Shown piece after piece: positions 59,317 to 64,000 of a stretch of DNA of 64,000 nt. The position numbers and the translations under genes are program-made. Each line of letters begins with the position of its first letter. Position 1 is the first letter of the stretch. The notes below the pieces were generated by a model, which saw nothing but the letters and a program-made list of their open reading frames with translations, was not told where the DNA came from and ran no database searches. This DNA comes from Nitrospirota bacterium (GTDB lineage: Bacteria > Nitrospirota > Thermodesulfovibrionia > Thermodesulfovibrionales > UBA1546), in contig JACPZK010000017.1 of NCBI GenBank assembly GCA_016195565.1, positions 1 to 64,000 of the forward strand, in the 5' to 3' direction.

Positions 59317-59602
59317 AAGGGAAGCAGAGTATATCGCAAGGATGGAGTATGAGAGATTGAAGAAGATCGAGGAGGAAAAGCATAAGAAACTTAAAGCAGA
59401 GGAAAAGAATAAGTTGAAAGAACTTCATTACATGAGATGTCCGAAGTGCGGCATGGAGATGATAGAGATTGATTATAAGAGCATAAAAGTTGATAAGTGC
59501 TCTGAGTGCGAAGGTATATGGCTTGATGCAGGAGAACTTGAGGCTGTGTCAAAGCTTGAGAAAGGCGGACTGGAAAAGTTGTTTAGCGTATTTAAAAAGT
59601 AA
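59303..59602 (+). CDS. TFIIB-type zinc-ribbon protein
   Basis: 99 residues. A charged helical N-terminus (about 1-45, Lys/Glu-rich, coiled-coil-like) then a zinc ribbon: MRCPKCGMEMIEIDYKSIKVDKCSECEGIWLDAGELE, with two Cys pairs. The zf-TFIIB family in bacteria has no settled function. ATG 59303 lies inside the preceding gene, so it is cotranscribed. Confidence 0.8.
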   Translation: MKPSEREAEYIARMEYERLKKIEEEKHKKLKAEEKNKLKELHYMRCPKCGMEMIEIDYKSIKVDKCSECEGIWLDAGELEAVSKLEKGGLEKLFSVFKK

Positions 59603-59644
59603 AATGGCCGTTGGGTGGATATTAATTATTTGGGGGTTCATGAT

Positions 59645-60343
59645 ATGCCGGCTTTTTTAGCGTCGCTCATCTTTGTTGTTTTAGCAGAAATGGGTGACAA
59701 GACACAGCTTCTTGCGATGGCTTTTGCCTGCAGGTATCGCTGGCAGACGGTCATGTGGGGCGTATTTGCCGCAACTGCGGCAAACCATCTTATGGCTGCT
59801 GCACTGGGTAATTACCTGAACGCAATTGTGCCCATGGAATATGTAAAGACAGCGGCGGCTGCATCTTTCATCATTTTTGGCTTGTGGACTATACGCGGAG
59901 ACAAACTGCAAGATGAGGACAAAAAATATAAATTCAGTCCTTTCTGGACAGTAACGATAGCTTTTTTCATAGCTGAGATGGGCGACAAGACCCAATTGGC
60001 AACTATAGCCCTTGCAGTGGAATACAACACCATAATCCCTGTCTGGCTTGGGACAACGCTTGGTATGCTCATTTCCAATGCCATTGGGATAATATTTGGA
60101 AACGTGATGGGCAAGAGGATTCCTGAGAATGCGATAAAATGGGCTGCTGCAATGATATTTATCGGTTTCGGCATCTATGGCCTGTATGATATTATTCCGG
60201 AGCATATCTGGAACCCTGCCATTGTTGCGGCCGGCGCTGCCCTGCTCGGGCTTTCCATATATGTCATGTACAGGATAGGAGGCAAAGAGCCTCAGTTGGC
60301 GAATGTCTGCGAGAGGGTTGAAGCCCTCGGCAAAAAAACATGA
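59645..60343 (+). CDS. GDT1/TMEM165-family cation transporter
   Basis: 232 residues from ATG 59645 after TTGGGGGTT. Six to seven membrane helices with two copies of the E-x-G-D-K-(T/S) motif: LAEMGDKTQLLAM and IAEMGDKTQLATI. The family (MneA, Mnx, yeast Gdt1) moves Mn or Ca out of the cytoplasm. Which cation is used here is unknown. The adjacent P-type Ca-ATPase supports a role in divalent cation balance. Confidence 0.9.
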   Translation: MPAFLASLIFVVLAEMGDKTQLLAMAFACRYRWQTVMWGVFAATAANHLMAAALGNYLNAIVPMEYVKTAAAASFIIFGLWTIRGDKLQDEDKKYKFSPFWTVTIAFFIAEMGDKTQLATIALAVEYNTIIPVWLGTTLGMLISNAIGIIFGNVMGKRIPENAIKWAAAMIFIGFGIYGLYDIIPEHIWNPAIVAAGAALLGLSIYVMYRIGGKEPQLANVCERVEALGKKT

Positions 60344-60428
60344 TTCAGACAGAGGATCAGTCGTCATATAAATCATAAAAAGAAATGGTTCCCTCAGGAA
60401 CTGTTTGATTAATTCTAAAGGGGCATAT

Positions 60429-63146
60429 ATGCGCTGGCACCAGAAAGAGACTAAAGATATATTAGACGGCCTGCAGTCGTCTTCAAAAGGGCTTTCTTCA
60501 GAAGAGGCGCAGAAGCGGCTGCTCGAATATGGCCCGAATGAATTAAAGGAAAAAGAAAAGAGAACTCTTTTTATGATGTTCCTTGGCCAGTTCAAGGACT
60601 TCATGATACTCATCCTTATCGGAGCTGCAATAATTTCCGGCATTATCGGCGAACCCGCGGATACCATAGCCATTATAGTAATCGTTGTCCTTAATGCCGT
60701 CATAGGATTTATTCAGGAATACAGGGCAGAAAAGGCGATGGCAGCATTGAAAAAAATGGCAGCGCAGATTGCCACTGTAATAAGAGATGGAAAGCCTGCA
60801 AATATCCCCGCAGTAGAAATTGTTCCGGGCGACATTGTATTGCTTGAGGCAGGGAAGGTAGTTCCGGCTGATATGAGGCTGATAGAAACCGCACAGTTGA
60901 AAGTTGAAGAGGCAGCCCTTACCGGCGAATCTATCCCGGTAGAAAAACATATAAAGGCATTGCATGACGAGATGCTGCCGCTTGGTGACAGAAAAAATAT
61001 GGCATACAAAGGCACTACCGTGTCTTACGGCAGAGGCGCCGGTATTGCAGCGGCTACCGGGATGGACACCGAGCTTGGAAAGATTGCAACCATGCTTCAG
61101 GAGGAAGAAGAGGTCAAAACACCCCTTCAAAAAAGGCTCGCTGCATTTGGGAAGAAGCTTGCCATTGCTGTGCTTGCAATATGCGCAATTGTTTTTGGTA
61201 TCGGGATATTAAGAGGTGAACAGCCCTTGCTGATGCTTCTGACCGCCATATCCCTTGCCGTAGCAGCGATTCCTGAAGCGCTTCCGGCTGTGATAACCAT
61301 TTCCCTTGCCCTCGGCGCAAAGAAGATGGTTAAGCAGAATGGCCTGATAAGAAAGCTCCCTGCTGTTGAGACCCTCGGCTCCGTCACATACATATGCTCC
61401 GACAAGACAGGGACGCTGACACAGAACCGGATGAGTGTGGAAGAGATGTATATAGGCGGGGAAATACTTAAAAGTGAAGAGTTAAAAGTTAAAAGTGGGA
61501 GAATAGAACAACTCTTAACTCTCAACTCTCAACTCTCAACTTTTTTCACTGCAATTGCTTTAAGCAATGACGCGAAACCTGACAGGGACGGCAATATCAT
61601 CGGCGATCCTACAGAGGTAGCTCTTTTTTCTGCTGCCAGAGAAAACGGATTCGATAAGTCTTCGCGTGAAGAGTTGTTCCCGAGAGTTGAGGAGATACCG
61701 TTTGATTCCGAGAGAAAATGCATGACGACATTTCATGAAGTGAAAAGTGAAAAGTTAAAAATTAAAAGTGAAGAATTAGAGAAGCTTTTAACTCCTAACT
61801 CCCAACTTCTAACTTTCAACTTTGTTTCTTTCACAAAAGGCGCTATTGAAGTTCTTCTGGAAAAATCAGACGGCATCCTCAAATCAGGCGGGACAGTAAA
61901 GATAGACAGGGAAGAGATTCACAGAGTTAATGAAAGGATGGCTGCTGACGGACTCAGGGTTCTCGGCATTGCAATGAGGGGATGGAATGAGCTTCCCTCA
62001 GACATGTCCCATGAGAATGTGGAAAGAGGGCTTATAATCATAGGCCTTGTAGGAATAATGGACCCTCCGAGGGAGGAGGCAAGGGAGGCAGTGGCAATGT
62101 GCCAAACTGCAGGGATAAAACCCGTTATGATTACAGGAGACCATCCGATTACAGCATGGGCAATTGCGCGGAGGATTGGAATGCTTGGAGATGAGGATGT
62201 AAATTTCAACCTTATAACAGGGAGGGAGCTTGAAAAACTCTCTCTTAAGGAATTTGAAGAGAGGGTTGAGAACATTCAGGTCTATGCCCGTGTTGCGCCA
62301 GAACAGAAACTGAAGATTGTGAAGGCGCTTCAGGACAAGGGACAGTTTGTTGCAATGACAGGAGACGGTGTGAATGATGCTCCTGCATTAAAGAGAGCGG
62401 ACATCGGCGTTGCAATGGGGATTACAGGAACAGACGTCTCAAAAGAGGCTGCTCATATGATACTCCTTGATGATAATTTTGCCACTATAGTGAAGGCTGT
62501 AAGAGAGGGCAGAAAGATATATGACAATATAAGAAAGTTTATAAAGTACCTTCTTACAACAAACTCAGGAGAGATATGGACCCTCTTCCTCGCACCCCTT
62601 GTCGGCTTGCCGATTCCGCTTCTGCCGATCCATATACTCTGGATAAACCTTGTTACAGACGGGCTTCCTGCCCTTGCCCTCTCTGCCGAGCCTGCAGAGG
62701 GAGATGTGATGAGCGGGCCTCCGAGGCATCCGAAGGAGAGCATATTTGCCCACGGATTAGGACTACATGCCATATGGGTGGGTCTCTTGATGGGTGGAGT
62801 TGTTCTGTTTGTCCAGGCATGGTCTATCAAAACTGAACATGCCCATTGGCAGACAATGGTGTTTACCGTTCTCTGCCTGACACAGCTCGGCCATGTCCTT
62901 GCCATAAGGTCTGAGAGGGAGTCGTTATTTAAAATCGGATTGTTTTCGAATAAATATCTCCTCGGCGCAGTGATATTTACATTCATCCTGCAGATGGCGA
63001 CTATATATGTGCCTTTCTTAAATCCCATATTCAAGACAGAGCCGCTTACTTTAAATGAACTGGTGTTTACACTCGTCCTGTCATCTGTGGTATTCTTTGC
63101 AGTGGAAATAGAAAAATTAATCAGGAGGCGGAGATGTCGAATATAG
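60429..63146 (+). CDS. P-type Ca2+-transporting ATPase
   Basis: 905 residues from ATG 60429 after AAAGGGG. Cation ATPase N-terminal domain ([14 protein letters not shown]), A domain with [10 protein letters not shown], helix 4 [10 protein letters not shown] typical of Ca2+ pumps, phosphorylated Asp325 in [34 protein letters not shown] and C-terminal helices. Two heptamer repeats are inserted in frame in the nucleotide-binding domain (about residues 348-372 and 437-465). Confidence 0.92.
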   Translation: MRWHQKETKDILDGLQSSSKGLSSEEAQKRLLEYGPNELKEKEKRTLFMMFLGQFKDFMILILIGAAIISGIIGEPADTIAIIVIVVLNAVIGFIQEYRAEKAMAALKKMAAQIATVIRDGKPANIPAVEIVPGDIVLLEAGKVVPADMRLIETAQLKVEEAALTGESIPVEKHIKALHDEMLPLGDRKNMAYKGTTVSYGRGAGIAAATGMDTELGKIATMLQEEEEVKTPLQKRLAAFGKKLAIAVLAICAIVFGIGILRGEQPLLMLLTAISLAVAAIPEALPAVITISLALGAKKMVKQNGLIRKLPAVETLGSVTYICSDKTGTLTQNRMSVEEMYIGGEILKSEELKVKSGRIEQLLTLNSQLSTFFTAIALSNDAKPDRDGNIIGDPTEVALFSAARENGFDKSSREELFPRVEEIPFDSERKCMTTFHEVKSEKLKIKSEELEKLLTPNSQLLTFNFVSFTKGAIEVLLEKSDGILKSGGTVKIDREEIHRVNERMAADGLRVLGIAMRGWNELPSDMSHENVERGLIIIGLVGIMDPPREEAREAVAMCQTAGIKPVMITGDHPITAWAIARRIGMLGDEDVNFNLITGRELEKLSLKEFEERVENIQVYARVAPEQKLKIVKALQDKGQFVAMTGDGVNDAPALKRADIGVAMGITGTDVSKEAAHMILLDDNFATIVKAVREGRKIYDNIRKFIKYLLTTNSGEIWTLFLAPLVGLPIPLLPIHILWINLVTDGLPALALSAEPAEGDVMSGPPRHPKESIFAHGLGLHAIWVGLLMGGVVLFVQAWSIKTEHAHWQTMVFTVLCLTQLGHVLAIRSERESLFKIGLFSNKYLLGAVIFTFILQMATIYVPFLNPIFKTEPLTLNELVFTLVLSSVVFFAVEIEKLIRRRRCRI
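61469..61545 (+). repeat. In-frame two-armed heptamer repeat in the Ca-ATPase (first)
   Basis: AGTGAAG, AGTTAAA, AGTTAAA, AGTGGGA words on the left; CTCTTAA, CTCTCAA, CTCTCAA, CTCTCAA on the right. Translated [16 protein letters not shown], then TLNSQLSTF, without a stop. Confidence 0.88.
61738..61823 (+). repeat. In-frame two-armed heptamer repeat in the Ca-ATPase (second)
   Basis: AGTGAAA, AGTGAAA, AGTTAAA, AATTAAA, AGTGAAG on the left; CTTTTAA, CTCCTAA, CTCCCAA, CTTCTAA, CTTTCAA on the right. Translated [18 protein letters not shown], then [11 protein letters not shown]. Same frame and peptide type as the first. Confidence 0.88.
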
Positions 63147-64000
63147 TAATGGAAACTAATTTATCCGATGTTAAATTTCTGAGAAGAGGGAAGGTGCGTG
63201 ATGTCTATGAAATAGATGACTATCTTCTGATAATAGCAACTGACAGGGTCTCTGCATTTGATGTCGTTCTTCCGAATGGAATTCCTGATAAGGGCAGGAT
63301 TCTTACACAGATTTCAATATACTGGTTCAACCGGATGAAGGACATAATAGAAAACCATATTGTTGCAACAGATGTAAAAGACTATCCGAAGGTTCTGCAT
63401 AAATACAAAGACATCCTTGAAGGCAGGAGCATGCTCGTTAAGAAGGCAAAGCCCATGCCTGTTGAATGCATTGTAAGGGGTTATCTCTCAGGTTCAGGGT
63501 GGAAGGAATACAAAAAATCAGGCACAGTCTGCGGCATAAAACTTCCTGACGGGCTTGTTGAATCCGCAAGGCTTGATGAGCCGATATTCACTCCAAGCAC
63601 TAAAGCGGAAGAGGGGCATGACATAAATATAAGTTTTGATGAGACGAGAAAGCTTGTCGGTGATGATACTGCAAACAAGCTCAGGGATACAAGCCTCAGA
63701 GTCTATAAAAAGGCGAGGGAGATGGCAGAGAAGAAAGGAATAATAATCGCTGATACGAAGATGGAATTCGGCGTCTATAATGATAAGTTGCTTCTGATTG
63801 ATGAAATCCTTACGCCTGATTCATCGCGCTTCTGGTCTATGAAGGATTATAAGCCCGGGAAAGGTCAGGACAGTTTTGACAAGCAGATCGTCCGAGATTA
63901 TCTTTTAACCCTCGATTGGAACCAGACATATCCCGGCCCCAAACTTCCTGATGAGATTGTTGAAAAGACAGCGGCAAGGTACAGGGCGATATTGGGGATA
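63134..64000 (+). CDS. purC: SAICAR synthase, truncated at the window end
   Basis: Phosphoribosylaminoimidazole-succinocarboxamide synthase of purine synthesis. [53 protein letters not shown], and [15 protein letters not shown] are the signatures. 289 codons are open to the last base with no stop. The family usually ends near 295 residues, so only a few residues are missing. GGAGGCGGAG precedes the ATG, and the gene starts 13 nt inside the ATPase gene. Confidence 0.94.
   Translation, partial: MSNIVMETNLSDVKFLRRGKVRDVYEIDDYLLIIATDRVSAFDVVLPNGIPDKGRILTQISIYWFNRMKDIIENHIVATDVKDYPKVLHKYKDILEGRSMLVKKAKPMPVECIVRGYLSGSGWKEYKKSGTVCGIKLPDGLVESARLDEPIFTPSTKAEEGHDINISFDETRKLVGDDTANKLRDTSLRVYKKAREMAEKKGIIIADTKMEFGVYNDKLLLIDEILTPDSSRFWSMKDYKPGKGQDSFDKQIVRDYLLTLDWNQTYPGPKLPDEIVEKTAARYRAILGI

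Overview
The window is one continuous stretch of a bacterial chromosome, mostly plus-strand and densely packed. The organism is a diderm: it has lipid A genes (lpxD, fabZ, lpxA, lpxI) and a meso-diaminopimelate type MurE. The full division and cell-wall (dcw) cluster, a two-subunit biotin carboxylase, REP-associated transposases and frequent interspersed palindromes would suit a Nitrospirota or similar groundwater/sediment lineage. That placement is inference from gene content only.

Layout. 1-570: tail of a REP-type transposase, then tRNA-Glu(CTC) and tRNA-Gln(CTG) on the minus strand, separated by hairpin repeats. 660-5619: amidase, GerMN protein, murI, rph, ftsH. 5938-25352: a complete dcw cluster, mraZ-rsmH-ftsL-ftsI-murE-murF-mraY-dacA-murD-ftsW-murG-murC-murB-ddl-ftsQ-ftsA-ftsZ. 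It is headed by a good sigma-70 promoter and three MraZ boxes, and many junctions are ATGA-type overlaps. 25793-28903: lpxD-fabZ-lpxA-lpxI. 28904-31636 (minus): branched-chain-type binding lipoprotein, thiE, a response-regulator diguanylate cyclase. 31838-35551: typA, a flavoprotein, maf. 35568-40824 (minus): a small hypothetical protein with a structured leader, a TPR protein with a degenerate kinase lobe, panB, a fibronectin-III lipoprotein, argH. 41021-44263: an accessory island with two REP-associated tyrosine transposases around a short-chain dehydrogenase. 44446-49096: rpsO, pnp, M16 protease, PP2C phosphatase. 49106-50174: small and vestigial genes. 50281-52984: an Fe-S operon (iscR, tusA-like, iscS-like, iscU) ending in a pseudopilin. 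53137-54609: three tRNAs, a lipoprotein and tadA. 54846-59077: biotin carboxylase, carboxyltransferase/biotin carrier and a beta-carbonic anhydrase. 59074-64000: small membrane and zinc-ribbon proteins, a GDT1-type transporter, a P-type Ca ATPase, and purC cut by the window edge.

The most striking feature is not a gene. It is a family of interspersed elements whose arms are tandem 7-bp words. The word differs between loci (AGTTAAA-like, GATTCAA, CTCCGAA, GTCGGGA, AGCTATC, GCTATCA, CTGTTTA), but the period is always seven. They lie between genes, around tRNAs, and in frame inside essential genes: four in murD, three in murE, one in ddl, two in the P-type ATPase. They also form the signal peptides of DacA and of a lipoprotein. 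A second in-frame palindrome (CCCCGTTAG...CTAAACGGGG) occurs in murF and ftsA, with a compensatory base change and the same bulge. A third, 137-nt foldback occurs twice (38371-38507 and 46834-46970), in the same orientation relative to transcription and with conserved stems. Other points of note are an IscS-like protein with Gln in place of the PLP-binding Lys, an IscR type-1-like operator, and tRNA-Arg(ACG) placed 13 nt before tadA, whose enzyme modifies that tRNA.
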